In this document: piece after piece, positions 22,113 through 34,303 of the stretch | How positions within the stretch are numbered: position 1 is the first letter of the stretch | Layout: the number at the start of each line of letters is the position of its first letter | NCBI GenBank assembly: GCA_020631735.1 | Contig: CM036225.1 | Location: forward strand, 63,848,662-63,912,661 | Length of the DNA: 64,000 bases | Reading direction: 5' to 3' | From: Saccharum officinarum | Taxonomy: Eukaryota; Streptophyta; Magnoliopsida; Poales; Poaceae | Program-made: the position numbers and the translations under genes | The notes under the pieces: model-generated | Told to the model about the DNA's origin: nothing | Seen by the model: the letters and a program-made list of their open reading frames with translations, nothing else | Databases searched by the model: none

Positions 22113-25100
22113 TATTCACATGTGCAAATTAATCTCAGCCAGGTGCGTGTATGACAGACTGCTCGAGTGTGGAGCAACCCTAGTTTTTTAAGAAAAAGAA
22201 AACAAAGAACGAGAAAACTGAGTTGTTTTACTGATTTTTCAATGTTGTTGTTGCCTTTATTTTACCTTTTGGTAGGGACTCTTGAGTCCAAGACTTTTAA
22301 TTTGGTATAGCATCTTTTAATAATGTCTTCTTCAGCAGAGTTTGGGTTTATCCAAATATGGAAAAGCCACGGTTTGGTGGTTTTGGCTCATGGCCGAAAT
22401 GGCTTCATCTTCACCATTTTTGGCTTGGCCTTGGCTTCAGAAGAAATCCTCGTGTGTGCCCATTTTATGGGACTTTTGATTAAACCGGTGGAGAAGCCCC
22501 AACAAAAGCCTTCTCAAAGAGGGTACAAATGACATGGACAGAGACTTGTCGAGCTTTCTGGAAAAATAAACTAAATTGAGTATATAACAGGTCGTCGCAT
22601 TTCTATCATATATATTACAAACTAGTGGAGTGTATTTTCCAAGCAGGAGGGAAAAAGTAAAAAATAGTAATAAAAAAACTCCTTTGTCCAGCTGTGCATT
22701 GGCCCCATCGATTCCATTTGTAGCAAGCCTGCCTCCAATGGGCCAGCAGATGAACAGGGTAGGTACTGTAGCTTCTTGTGATCACTGAAAGATATGGTAG
22801 CGCCAAAAGCGTATAAAAAAAAAATAGTGGCCGTAGGTCGCAGCAGGCTCGCGCAGTGCATCATCATCCGCCCCCCTATACTACTATATACTCTGCTACT
22901 CTATTCCTACTGCTACAACAAGGTCCCACAAAGCAAAACAGAACGTCAAAACCTAAAAACAATTACGGGTGTGTTTGCCCCGCGGCAGCGGCAGCAGCCT
23001 ACTGCGATCCATTCACCCTTTAATGAAGCATTAGCAGCAGCACATGTCTCAAGATCACTAGGCAGTATCTTAAGCCCCCCTCCTAGTACCCACCACACTA
23101 GCTAGATGAGACACACAAAAACCTGCTGTGCTGGGCTAAAAAGGGATCATTAGGGGGGACGGGCCCCACCCTTCACACGCATCCTTGTTTCTTTTCCAAA
23201 TGATGGTGATCATGTGATGTTTAGCGTAGTGCTTACAATAGAATATGCCCTAATTGCACCGCGTGCCTCCCTGCTGCTCAAAGAGGGAAAGGCATCGCGT
23301 ACCTTAACTGCCATCATGTTGTCACCCCCCTTGCTCGTTCCATGTTTGCCTGCTAGCTTCTCGAGTGCACTGGCGCGTAATACGGTGTGCCAATCATAAG
23401 CTTTCCTCAGGTATGTATAGTACGCGAAGATGCTGGTGTTCTTGCCCTGTGTGCCGCTAGTATCAGGCGGCATGTAGCTGCAACAGAACAACTCACAGGC
23501 ATACTGTATGCATACAGCTGGAGGAGTCCTCTTCTTCGGCGCTTGACCGAACCTACGTGTCACTGGGATCTCCAGCTCCAAGAACTGTACCTGAGCCTGG
23601 CCATGCAAATCTGAAATCTCCTGTTGCGAGACAATCTTGACCAGATAATTTTTCAAAGAAAAAACAATCTTGACCAGATTATATATATACAGTACCAGTG
23701 TTGGCGCAAGCAAACCAATCCCAAGAACTCCTGCCCTGCACCACAAATTGACCTGCCCTGCCCTGCCCTGCCCTGCCCTGCATCCCAACTGGACACCAGG
23801 CACGCACAGCTCCAGCTCCTCCAATGCAAGACTGGGTCGACAGAGAAGCTTGGGCGAGTACCGCGTGACTGTAGTTGGGATTGGGAGAGGCTTCGGAGGA
23901 CGCAGGCCCAGCCCTGAGACCTGGCCCCTCGCAGCGCGGGAGCAAGCAGCAGTGCGGCGACGCGAACTGCGCACGGCGTGCGGGCAGAGGCAGGGCATGT
24001 GCCGTGTCTCCGGCGGGCCGCGCCCCGCCAGCTCGGGCCACCCCGATGTCCCCTCCGACGCCACGGCCGAGCAAGAGCCGAGTCTCAATCGGCAACAGCC
24101 GCGGCGCGCATGAATGCGTGATGGAACGCCCGGGGGACAAGTTCATGCACACGTGCACACGGCGATGGGGAGGCGCCCTGTACCTGTACATGTAACCCGC
24201 GGCCCCCGGGCGGGGCCGGCCGGCAGCCCGTGCGTGCGTTCGTGGCTTCGTGCGTGCCTGTCCGTCCTTGCTCGCTCCGCTGTCCGCGCCCAGCCCGTGG
24301 TCTGGTCTGCTCTGGTCTGGACTTTGAACCACACAGTCACAGCCAGCTCTCCGTTGCCAATTATATGCGGTGGTGCTCCGGAGAGTCATTTTCATCTGCA
24401 GAGAATGAAGTGGCATCCAGTGAGAAAATTTGCATACAGATAGAGAAGAGAGGTGTGATGTCAGAGGAAATGAAAAACAGAGCATGGGAATGGATCCATG
24501 GCTGTATCAGTCTGGAAGTAAGGGAGCAACCTGGTGAGCCAGCTCGCCTACCGTTTGTTTTTCTTGTGGAAAGTGGAAACAACCAACAAGGGCTACTCAC
24601 TGTTTTGGTATTGTGAAGCTACTCTGTCGACTACAGAGCTGCAACGAAGCTGTTACCATTTGGCGAGAGTACTGCAAAGTGGGAGGTCATTTCAGAAGCC
24701 AGAAGGTAATGGGCAACTAAGTTTTGGCACCAGTGATGATTTACAAACTTCAGTATCGGAGAGAGGCATAAATAGAACAACAACGCTGAGCAAGCCTGCG
24801 CATATCGGATCCTATCGCAATAAGCGCAAAACTGAAAGAAGCATCTGTAGTGGAATATAGACGCTGCAACATGTTCCTAACAAGGATGATGACACCATCA
24901 ATAAGTGATGTTTTAACACGTGTTTCTAATGGGATACACTGTGAGTGTCCGTGTAGTATGCCTGATGGAATTACTACCGAGACTGGCATTACCACTTCAA
25001 GAATTTCCCTGTCCTAATCCAGTAGGTAGATGAGAAAGCAGGAGCAAGACAACAATATTGTGAAAGCGATCAGAGAAATTAATGTTACCAATTACACTAG

Positions 25101-26000
25101 CAGTACACAACATATAACAGGATTCTATACCTCTCTGGTACCAGGTTTAAATATTGGTCCTGACAGTCCCAAACAGTGGTTCTGGAAAGGAAAAAAAGGA
25201 TAATCGAACAGTAGTTATTAACCTTATATATAATAGAGCAACTCTGAAGCACTGATATGGCACTCAGGTTCAAATGGCAAAAACATGAACAGGTTCATGC
25301 AACAAGATCTCTGTTTTGCTTCATCTAGGAGTCTGTTCCTAACCTCTCAGGTTCGCATCCAAGGGATTGATGTCATTAGCTCCTAGTAAACATACATCTT
25401 TCAGGGAAGCCACACTATGTGCAGTATACGATACATCACGATTGTGACTTTGTGAGTAAAGACCAGTAATGGCGCTTTAACTTTTTGGTAGTTTTGGAGA
25501 TGTGACAGTTCTTATGATGGAGTCCATATTGTTTTGGGTTAAGAGAAACAATCTTCTTTCGAGCCCATGATGAAAACATGACTTTTCTCTATCAAACTAC
25601 AGCCATTTATCAGTTATCATTGATGCCTGAAGCTCACTTTCATGACATGCATGATGCATATTCTCCAATTAAATCCTCACTTTCGGCAACTGATTTCTAG
25701 ACTACAATATGTTTGTATCCACACCTAAGTGAACAATTGAGACAACATTCTGAGGATATAATTAAGATTAAGTGATTATTAACTAAGAACTATAACTAGG
25801 TAATAATGCCAGACAGTTATCTTTTTCTTTTTCTTGAGACCGCTAGGCCGTCAAATTGTGAAGTCAAGCTAGAAAAGAAAACAAAAGGAAGAAGGTGTTG
25901 TATTCTGCACATGTGTCATAGGACTATTAAGCAATCCATGCATACAAAGCTCTAATTATCAAAATAGTACATGTCAATTACTAGTTTGCATCAACTAAAT
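22113..26000. other. Intergenic, GC-rich patch, no recognised gene
   Basis: Positions 23740-24340 are GC-rich, with overlapping open frames on both strands up to 292 codons and a (CCTGC)n pentanucleotide run at 23752-23782. No domain was recognised, and long frames on both strands are expected of GC-rich DNA. The remainder is AT-rich with no signal. Confidence 0.45.
23752..23782. repeat. (CCTGC)n pentanucleotide repeat
   Basis: About six perfect units are present. They put proline/alanine/cysteine runs into overlapping open frames and are a reason to distrust those frames. Confidence 0.9.
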
Positions 26001-26631
26001 GGGACAAAGTTTTGCTCCAATGGTCCTCCCAAAAAAAAATGTGCACGAATCTTAAAGCAGTCAGATAATTATTTTTATTAATTTCGGTATGGGTATTATC
26101 TGGGCCTCATATCTATGCCCGATCCAAGCCCAACCCAGGCCGATGTTTATGGATCTCATGAATCACATCTAGTTGCCGCGCATGCTGCTCGCTTTTGTTT
26201 GTTTCATTCAATCGCTTGTTGTGCGGCCGGCGGCGACGGTGACTGCGGCGTTCACGGCCTCACGGGCAACTCCGACCGAGAACAACCAGGCCGATGATCC
26301 TACCACGCCTTGCTCGCCCACTTGTCCTAGTTGTGCTTGCGCCTCACAGCAGCTAGCCTGGAGCTGCTCGCCGCATGCGCCTGGTGTCGCCGCCTCGCCG
26401 GCGGATCCACTATCGCCTCGATCCGCACGATGAGCGACTGAAACAAACAAGCGCGAGTAGCATGTGGAAATTGAACGGTGAAGATCCACAAACATCTGCC
26501 TGGGCTAGGGCTGGCCTTGGATAGGGCATAGGGCCGGACCCAGATTAGACCCGTGGCAAAAATTAATTACTAATAACTGCTTTAAGATTCGTGCAAACTT
26601 TTCGAGAGGACTGCCGGAGCAAAACTCGTCC
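26001..26631. mobile_element. Mutator-like element with ~200 bp terminal inverted repeats
   Basis: Positions 26001-26215 and 26425-26631 are inverted copies of each other, sharing TTTTGCTCC, GCACGAATCTTAAAGCAGT, CCAGGC, GATGTTT and TTTGTTTGTTTCA in mirrored order at moderate divergence. About 210 bp of GC-rich sequence lies between them. Very long TIRs with a GC-rich insert are typical of Mutator-like (Pack-MULE) elements. A 9 bp target duplication could not be confirmed, so the exact ends are approximate. The interior fragment was not recognised. Confidence 0.65.
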
Positions 26632-28715
26632 TTTAATAGTCCTCGAAGCACATCTTCTATATACGAAACGCGGGTCAAGCTCTGGCCGACGGAGCTAGCC
26701 ACGTCGCCGGCAAATCCTCACCTGTTGGATCTTGATCGGACGGCTTAGATCGCTGCAAAATCGCTTTCATAAGTATGGTTCATTTGACAGTTTCTACTGT
26801 TCATACACTGTTCATCTGACAGTGGCACTGTACATCTGGCAGCCGAGAAGAGAATTGCTACGTGTACACGATAAACGTACCCAGAAGATTAAAGTAAGCC
26901 CTTTTCTTTTCCAGAAAATTCCTAAATAAACTAGAACCACTCTAGAGCCTACCAAATATTTTACACTCCTTCTTCGTCATAAAAAATTCAAAAATAATTT
27001 ATAAATTCCTCTCTTTCACGTTTCGCCTATAAACTTAAAAAGTTTATATCTCATCCATCGTAACTCCGAATCCCGTAATTCTTCCACTAAAAATCTTCTA
27101 AAATAAAACCCTACATGTCCTTTTGAACAATTCTATTTGTGACCTAATCTGCACATACCAAGAATTTCTCTCTTTTCCAAAGAACTTCAACATCTATACT
27201 CAGTTATGAGGAAATTTTAAATGTATGAGTAGCTATCTCCTCTTCAATTATAACATGGTATGACGCGGACTAATCCTCTTCTCATAACACAAAAAAATAT
27301 AAAAAACGAAAAACATATTTGCAATAAAAACAATATGAAAAAAACATATAGTATGCATTATATTCAACTACAACATATGGCATATATGTTTTACTATAAT
27401 ATACAATATATAACGTCGTAGAATGGCAACCTCACGGTAGGCGCGGCCTAGTGTTACCTGATTATATCCTCAAGACCTCGAAGCACATGTTTGATTTGCC
27501 ACTTTGCCGGTGATCATTACTCCTGGCAAGGAATCGATTTTTACAGGTGCATGACCTGCACGAAGCCGAAAATGAACATCTCAAGTCACAAATTGTTAAA
27601 GCATACCCACTCTTCCAACGGATATCATATCAAACCAAACTCTCTTTATGGTAGAAGAATAACATAATATGGACAGTGGATTTCTTTGTGAAAATATATC
27701 AAAAGAAGAACTATTTTGTGTCTCCTCGTCTTACTTCTCCCTGTGAATTGTGATCAGCAAGTGAAAGCTAAAAAGGCAGACATTCTGTGTATATGCAGTA
27801 GTAATTCGAGAAGCCGGGAAAGCTTTCATGGCATGGCAAACCGTACCTCAACTGTATTTATACGAGGATGTGCAAAGCTAACAGCTACCGACGCTAGATT
27901 TACAGCAAAATTGGAGCAGCCAACAGGATTTCTGAGCAGCATTCGTTAATTGATTATAGAGAGACGACCGACCTTCCGGGGACGAGGCATGCATCGATGC
28001 ACCATCTGATCCTCCCTATTCAGACACCGGGAAAACAAAATCTAATGTCTGCAGCGGGACACGTTTGAACAAATTCAGATGAGACACACTGATGATTTCT
28101 ATATTATATATTCTCATCGGGGAGAAAAACCCTATCCTGTCCACCAAAATAACCTCTAGCGATACCGCAGTAGCGTGTAGCGAGCAGAGCGCGGCGGGAC
28201 AGCGCGTTTGCCTCGACCGGGCGACGGGCGCCTCGCCGCCTCCCTCTCCTCGACGAGACCCATTTGGAGCGCGAGGCTCGTGCCGGAGAGGAGGCACATG
28301 CGCGCGGCCTCGCGAGCGACGGCGGTTTCGGTTCGGACTTGGGACTGGAGTCGGGGCGAGGGGAGGGTGGCCGCAAATTGCAGAGAAGTTGCGGGCGGGG
28401 GCGATCGAGGACGTCAGGACGACGACGACGACGATGCGCACACGTTAGAAAAACTGGGCTGGGCCGCATCGCGGTAAGTATTCACGGAATGGGCGCTTTT
28501 GGGTTGGGCTTCCTACCTGACGGCCCGGCCCGGCCTATGAGAGAGAAAGTGCGTACACTGGGCCGGCCCATGTCTGGCAGTACTTCAAGTCCATGTGTAA
28601 CACTTGCGTTTTGGCGTGCATTAACGATCGCATAGCACAGATCATTTTGTCTTTTTTTTTCGCTTTTCTTCCCGTGATTTCAAACGTTTTCGCGTAGCTT
28701 GTATTAGCAGCTTGT
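26632..28715. other. Intergenic, GC-rich patch, no recognised gene
   Basis: Positions 26940-27440 are AT-rich with a repeat-like look. Positions 28190-28450 are strongly GC-rich with overlapping open frames on both strands and a (GAC)n run near 28420-28433. This might be a broken first exon of a minus-strand gene, but no motif supports a function. Confidence 0.4.
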
Positions 28716-29347
28716 TGTTACCAGTCAAGGAATGCCAGGCCCAATACAAGAGCAGGAGAAGAAGCAGTCCGGCTCTAGGAAGCAAGCCGAGACAGATCCC
28801 GGGCCGTCCCATCCTAGGCGTACACTAAAGCCCAACAAGAATGTCGCTGGCCCAGTGTGGTTGTGTAAAGCTCAACGGAATATAAGCTGCAGCTGAGGGA
28901 GAGAGGGGATCGAGGAATTTGTAATAGCACAATTTACATTCAGTTAATCATTCCTCCTTGCTAGGCTTCGTCTATCTCCCGTTCCCCTTGCTTTGCTCCT
29001 GCCGCAACTCTATCCCTAACAATTGGTATCGGACTTCGTTCGATTCTGGCCGCCGATCCCCACCACATGAGCACTTCACGCGCCTCCAGCGAGCCCGGGG
29101 AGCCATGGATCCACAACTGAAGCTGATCCTCGACGAGATCGTGAAGACGAAGGATGAACTCGGTCACTACTTCGAGGACCAGGACGTGAAGTGGGCACGC
29201 CGCTTGTCCAACCTCGACCGCGACCTCGCTGCACGCGACGACGCCGTAGAGAAGCACTTGGGCTCTCTCGAGTCCTCCTTCTTCGATCTGGAGACCCTCA
29301 ACCTCGACAACGTCCACTCGAGCTCCCCATGTAGCACATGTATATAG
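28716..29347 (+). mobile_element. Truncated LTR retrotransposon (5' LTR, PBS, gag start)
   Basis: A likely LTR runs from TGTTACCAGTC at 28716 to ATCCCTAACA at 29021 (306 bp, TG...CA ends, TATA-like TATAAGC at 28881). Directly after it comes TGGTATCGGAC, a primer-binding site matching plant initiator methionine tRNA with small changes. A gag-like reading frame starts at 29105. The rest of the element and the second LTR are missing. Confidence 0.7.
29105..29347 (+). pseudogene. Gag N-terminal fragment of the truncated LTR element
   Basis: Eighty codons begin MDPQLKLILDEIVKTKDEL and are rich in charged, heptad-like residues, as seen at the start of many plant LTR-retrotransposon Gag proteins. 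The frame leaves retrotransposon-like sequence near 29320 and stops at 29347. No nucleocapsid or pol follows, so this is a remnant. Confidence 0.6.
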
Positions 29348-29373
29348 TAGTCAAAATTTCAAATCTATATGTA

Positions 29374-29923
29374 CTCTCTCCACCCAAAAAAGTACGATTC
29401 TAAATTTAAACCGAGTCATTTAAAAAATAGAAACTTTTTAAAAATAGTTACGTCTCCAATAATTTTACTATAGAAATATAACCTGTTATTAATTTAATAT
29501 AGTAATATTCATATGATAAAATAACAATTAGTATAATTTAGACACATATTAATTAAGCTAGTATGGTTGTATATGGATTATATTAGTATATTATTGTTGG
29601 CTATAGGAGAAGCATACTTATGTGTTGCATTTATACCTTAGGAGTGAGTTGAAGAGTGTGTTATAAGTTACCAAAGTAGAAACATAGAATGATGATCCAT
29701 AGAATCAATAATTTACATCTCCCACCCTATAAATTTAAGATAGACTTATATGTGAACTTTGAAAAATGGAGGAACGTCAAATTTCAAGCCAAATAATATA
29801 ATTTATTAAGTAGATATTAATTCCTCCAAATGAAAGAATCTAAACGGCCCCTTATTATTTTCACCGATATGGTCAAACTCAAACACAGGAAGCATACTCT
29901 TTTTATTTTTGGGACGGAAGGAG
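29374..29923. mobile_element. Stowaway-like inverted-repeat element, ~550 bp
   Basis: The left end CTCTCTCCACCCAAAAA and the right end TTTTTGGGACGGAAGGAG are inverted and flanked by TA at 29372-29373 and 29924-29925. This is the Stowaway (Tc1/mariner) signature. The length is large for a MITE, so a nested insertion in the AT-rich interior is likely. Confidence 0.55.
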
Positions 29924-30296
29924 TATCAGTGCCTTAGCAGACATGTTTCTAAAAAGCAACGGGAACGAAAAAGGAAACTCAGGAGATACTTTATAATGTG
30001 AAAATGTAATTGTTTTCGAGCTAGGAACACGAATATTTTCGAAACAAGGAACTTGATCATGTTCCACGTTTCTGGGCTAGGGTTGGGTCTTCCAGAGAAA
30101 AACGAGACCTGCAATCAAACGAGCCAATCGTGTTTGGCATCGGCAAGGCGTCGATGAGGCGTCGTTCGGCAATGGACCATCATTCATTCCAAAGCGCCTT
30201 CCTCCTGGTGTCGGCGGGCGGGTCACGTCACGGCGGAGATGGATAGCGACTGCTGTATGCATTTTACTTGGTCGCCCCTGAAGGATTTGGTATTTT

Positions 30297-30540
30297 GGCT
30301 GTGTTTAGATGAAGCTGTAAAAATTTTTAGAAGCACAGTAACTCTTTCGTTTTTATTTGGCATTAGTGTCTAATCATGGGCTAATTAGGTTCGAAAGATT
30401 TGTCTCGTGATTTACAACCAAACTGTGTAATTAGTTATTTTTTTATCTATATTTAATACTCCATGCATGTGTCTCAAAGATTTGATGTGACGGGAAATCT
30501 GTGTAAAATTTTGGAACTTTGAAGCATCTAAACGAGAGCT
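30297..30540. mobile_element. Tourist-like MITE, ~245 bp
   Basis: The left end GGCTGTGTTTAGATG and the right end CATCTAAACGAGAGCT are inverted. The interior has GGGCTAATTAGG, GTCTCGTGATTTACAA and ATTTAATACTCCATGCATG, the common core of this grass family. The target duplication is unclear. Confidence 0.6.
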
Positions 30541-31812
30541 TTATCTTATTAGCTAGCTTTGGGTGCTCCAAGAGGAAACGTACGGGCTGGCTGCCTGCCT
30601 GGACGTCTGAGGAGCGAGCGAGTCCTTTGGACTCGACGACGACGACTCCGCCAAGCTGGCCGCCCCGATGGAAAGCGCGTCGTCTTCCTTCCTTCAGCGT
30701 TAAGAAAGACTCGACTCGGGCCAGCGAGCGATGCGTGCATAGTCCAAACAAGGAAACGACGACGTGACGTGCGTGCCCAAAACCGTCCGGGCGATCGATG
30801 TGGAGAAGTCCTAGCAATGCAAAGCGTGCTCCCAGACGGCAAGTCATCACAGTCGTGTCTCATCTCCTTTTCCAGACGGTCTAGTCGCTATGCATACGTG
30901 CGTGCTGCCCTTTGCATCTTTCACTAGCTAGGCTCGTGTGTTCGTGTCACCTGGGGTTTATGCTCCACTTGGGGTGTTCCATTGGGGAGCTATGTTCACA
31001 AGTCAACACGGGCAGTGCCCCACACCCACCCTCGCCCTCTACAAAACAATTTTTCTAAGCACCCAGTGTATCTATCTATATATCGTCTAATCGTCATCAC
31101 ACAAACAAAAAGCGACTTCCTCTTTTCTAAATAAAATTAATATAAGTTGTTCTATTTTTTTCAGTACATATTTTTTTTTTACTATGCATCTAGATATACT
31201 TATGTCTAGATATTAGCCTACGAAGGAGCAGTGATGAGACACACATCTTGAAATACTAAGTGTGTCGGTGTTTCAAAGTGAAAAATTATCTTCTTTTGGC
31301 GTCTATTTATAACATTTTTTCCTGATTAGACTCCACTCTTCTAATTAAGCTTCACGCTCCGCCACTGGAAGACTCTATTGCGCAAGCTAAGGTCGCTTGC
31401 GAGCTGCAGTGACTCCTTCTTCCATTTGCCACCGTGTGATCAGGGCGGAGCCAGCCCTGTTCATTGCTGTCACTTCATTGCAAATTGATGCCCATACGTG
31501 AACTTAAGCCATGGCGTAGTACTTATGACATCAGTGGAATTTTGGCTGGATCCGCTACTGGGTGTGATGGCTAAATCCTTTTGATGATACATGCTCTATG
31601 TCGAAATAGTACCCAGGTGTTTTGCGTTTTAGGTCATAGCAGGGTTGCTATACTAACTAAAGTTACGTGAAACTTACCTTAAACTAACAAAGGTTTTGAT
31701 AAAAAAAAACAAGGTTTACTCTCGTGCCACCTCGTCACACCTTAAACTAACTTCGTTTTGATAAAAAAAACAAGGTACTCGTCGTGCCACCTTGTCATTG
31801 CGTGTTGGTTTT
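30541..31812. other. Intergenic up to the scaffold gap, no gene seen
   Basis: No recognised coding region is present. A GC-rich patch at 30600-30760 has short frames on both strands without motifs. The last ~140 bp are a two-unit tandem repeat that abuts the gap. Confidence 0.5.
31676..31800. repeat. Two-unit tandem repeat at contig end
   Basis: Units of about 63 bp start ACCTTAAACTAAC at 31676 and 31739. Both contain TTTTGATAAAAAAA, ACAAGGT and CGTGCCACCT. The sequence then runs into the N gap 12 bases later, so the array may continue inside the gap. Confidence 0.8.
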
Positions 31813-31912
31813 NNNNNNNNNNNNNNNNNNNNNNNNNNNNNNNNNNNNNNNNNNNNNNNNNNNNNNNNNNNNNNNNNNNNNNNNNNNNNNNNNNNNNNNN
31901 NNNNNNNNNNNN
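31813..31912. other. Scaffold gap, 100 N
   Basis: There are exactly 100 N bases, a conventional gap of unknown size. It separates the single-copy spacer from the right inverted arm and cuts through a small MITE on its right side. Any open frame spanning it is meaningless. Confidence 1.
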
Positions 31913-32020
31913 GCTGATAAGCCATGACTGAAAGTACTGTTCACTGATTTGTTATACGATAGGAAAAAACACTATTGAGTGACTGGCTGATTTGGCTGAT
32001 AAGCTCAAGTGAACAGGGCC
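31913..32020. mobile_element. Small MITE, cut by the gap
   Basis: This is the counterpart of 9238-9355 in inverse orientation. Its outer end (GAACAGGGCC) is intact, and about ten terminal bases of the inner end are missing at the scaffold gap. Confidence 0.55.
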
Positions 32021-32496
32021 CTGCTACTGGTACTACTCAGAGCTCTGTCATGAACACGCTACATTTTTTTTGTATATGTATCTAGTTACAAATTATTTTC
32101 CATAGCTCTACGTCATGTGTATATGGATAGAAATAAACCAATTTGTCGTCACCTTTTTTTTCATATAGTGCAATGCAATTTTTTTCTTAATGCGTGTTAT
32201 TCCTGAGATCCGTTGGATCGGTATTTAGGAGGTGCTTATAGGTTTATTAGGTGCGTGCGTGTGTTCATATATATAAGTGTCTGCACTGTAATTAGAATTT
32301 TTTTTACAAAAAAGTATAATACTAAGTTCATCTTGTTGCATTTACTTTCCATGTTTATGTATTTCCACTAAAACATCCAATACTCTCCCCGTTCCAAAAA
32401 TAAATGAACTTATGACTATAAACCTAAGCAAGCACGAACGGAAGGAGAGTACGACATAAACACAATGGTACTTAATGCACATGTACTCCTATATGA

Positions 32497-32935
32497 GGCT
32501 ATCCGCACTCATGGACCTCTATATTCATCCTCTATACGTCCTAGTCAGCAATGTTCTCTCCTCTATACTCAATTCTCCCGCACCCATCCATCCTCTGTAT
32601 CATCCTCTATCCACTCTATCCACTATGAGACCCACTTGTCACTTTATCTAAATATATCCATGTGTGATCTAGTTTTGAAGGATTTATTGAGACGAATTTA
32701 ATGGTGTAATCGAAATTTAATTTGGATTTTTGGTTTGTGAGTTATAGCATATTTTTCCTTTGTTAGCCAGTGGGGCCACCACTGCCCACTATAGAGTAAG
32801 CATTGTACTACTCTAAATATAGAGTGAGAGAAATGATAGAGTATCGTTTTAGAGTACCCAGTGCAACAGTTTTTACTCTATATTCATACTCTAAAACTTT
32901 AGAGTATCATTTAGAGTATCCCACTGCGGGTAGTC
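32497..32935. mobile_element. Non-autonomous DNA transposon/MITE, mirrored copy
   Basis: This is the counterpart of 8320-8759. The ends GGCTATCCGCACTC and GCGGGTAGTC lie between TGA triplets, which are the reverse complement of TCA. Confidence 0.7.
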
Positions 32936-33084
32936 TGAGCTGTTTACTCGGAGGCCCTGTCCAATTCTTTTTGCGTTGAGGATACTCACATATATGTGCT
33001 CGAATTGAATTGTTGCGCGCAGCTGGTAGGCTCCATGCTTGTATAGTGAACACATTACTTTTGACCATACCTAGACCTAGCTAA

Positions 33085-33313
33085 GGGGGTGTTTGGTTGG
33101 AGGAGTTAAAGTTTAACAAACACTGTAGCACTTTCGTTTATTTGAAAAAAAGTTTTCAATCTTGGACTAATTAGGCTTAATAGATTCGTCTCGTAAATTA
33201 CTCCTAATCTATGCCGACATGCATGCAATTAGTCTACATTTAGTACTCCATACATTTGAGGGAACATTGATGTGATGAGATTAAACTTTAACATACTCAA
33301 ACCAAACGGGGCC
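33085..33313. mobile_element. Tourist-like MITE, mirrored copy
   Basis: This is the counterpart of 7940-8170, with TAA flanks at 33082-33084 and 33314-33316. It differs by a few SNPs and a 2 bp length change. Confidence 0.8.
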
Positions 33314-34295
33314 TAAGTGGAGCTACCTATAAATATAGCGTTGTCCTTGTACTTCGGGAAGCTAGTATCATTTACATCACATTTTATTTATAAAAAATAA
33401 AACAATATGACATACATTCTCTGCTACTGATTACACCGTAAATGACACTTTATTTTTCCTCTTCATTTAATCGATAAAATTAACTAGTAATAACAATTGC
33501 ATTTTTCCTCTTCATTTAATCGATAAAATTAACTAGTAATAACAATTGCAATGTTTTTCTTTCCAGCTGAAAAAAACAGTTACCATGCATGCATGCATAT
33601 GCCAGTATATCTAGTAGAACAGTACTAGTATATATTTCATCACCATCTCCTCTCCTGGACATGGACATCAAATAATAGGATAATACACTCAGATAACTGG
33701 AATAAATAAACAATTCTACCCGGCCAACTGCCATGTGCTGCAGTGCATGCATGCGAGGGCCTGCAGGGGGGCGGAGAGATATGGAAGACGACGACCACAT
33801 CCACCCACACACTGCAAAGGCCTTGTGTTTCTCCTGTCAGTAAAAATTCCTCCCTGTCCTCTGTCGCCATGTAGTCATGCTGTTATTGACAAGGCATGGA
33901 TGGCAGGGACAGCTCGGTAATAATTCGGCAAAGCCCAAGGTACAAATTGTAAAAAGGGAGCGAGCTGAGGAGGGCAAAGGCAAAGGCAAAGGCAAACTCT
34001 CTGCAAAAAGAAAAGAGTGAAAAAGAAAATACACACTCTACTACTACTACCACTGCCATATTCACTTTCTCCATTTCTTCCCTTTTCCTCCTCTTCTCTC
34101 TTCTCTTTCATCTTGTTGGGTGTTGTGGAGATAAGCTAGAGGTGAGCTGAGCTGAGCTGTGGGATCGGAGCGAGCAATAAATAGAAATTAAGGTCCGGGC
34201 CGCCTCCATGGCGGCGTTTGCAGGCGCCCTCGAATTTCTCCCCTGAACCCACTCCCCCTAGCTCTCTCTTCTTCCTCTTCCTTTTCCTCCGCCTC

Positions 34296-34303
34296 TTTAT
34301 ATA
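34296..34303 (+). promoter_or_regulatory. TATA box of the right SRS copy
   Basis: CCTCTTTATATAGCC lies ~800 bp upstream of the ATG and is identical to the left copy. It follows a CT-rich tract (34260-34290). Confidence 0.6.

Larger units (their letters stand above)
32021..34290. other. Upstream region of the right SRS gene, mirrored from the left arm
   Basis: This holds the same MITEs and simple repeats as 6960-9237 in reverse order, including the tandem 49 bp pair at about 33452-33550 and (GGCAAA)4 at 33973-33996. No additional gene is present. Confidence 0.7.

Noticed and set aside
27400..27455. Possible Helitron 3' end (GGCGCGGCCTAGT)
   Set aside because: The CTAG end is present but there is no convincing adjacent hairpin and no matching TC start could be located.
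31716..31925. Open frame spanning the N gap
   Set aside because: More than half of it is undefined residues from the 100-N gap.
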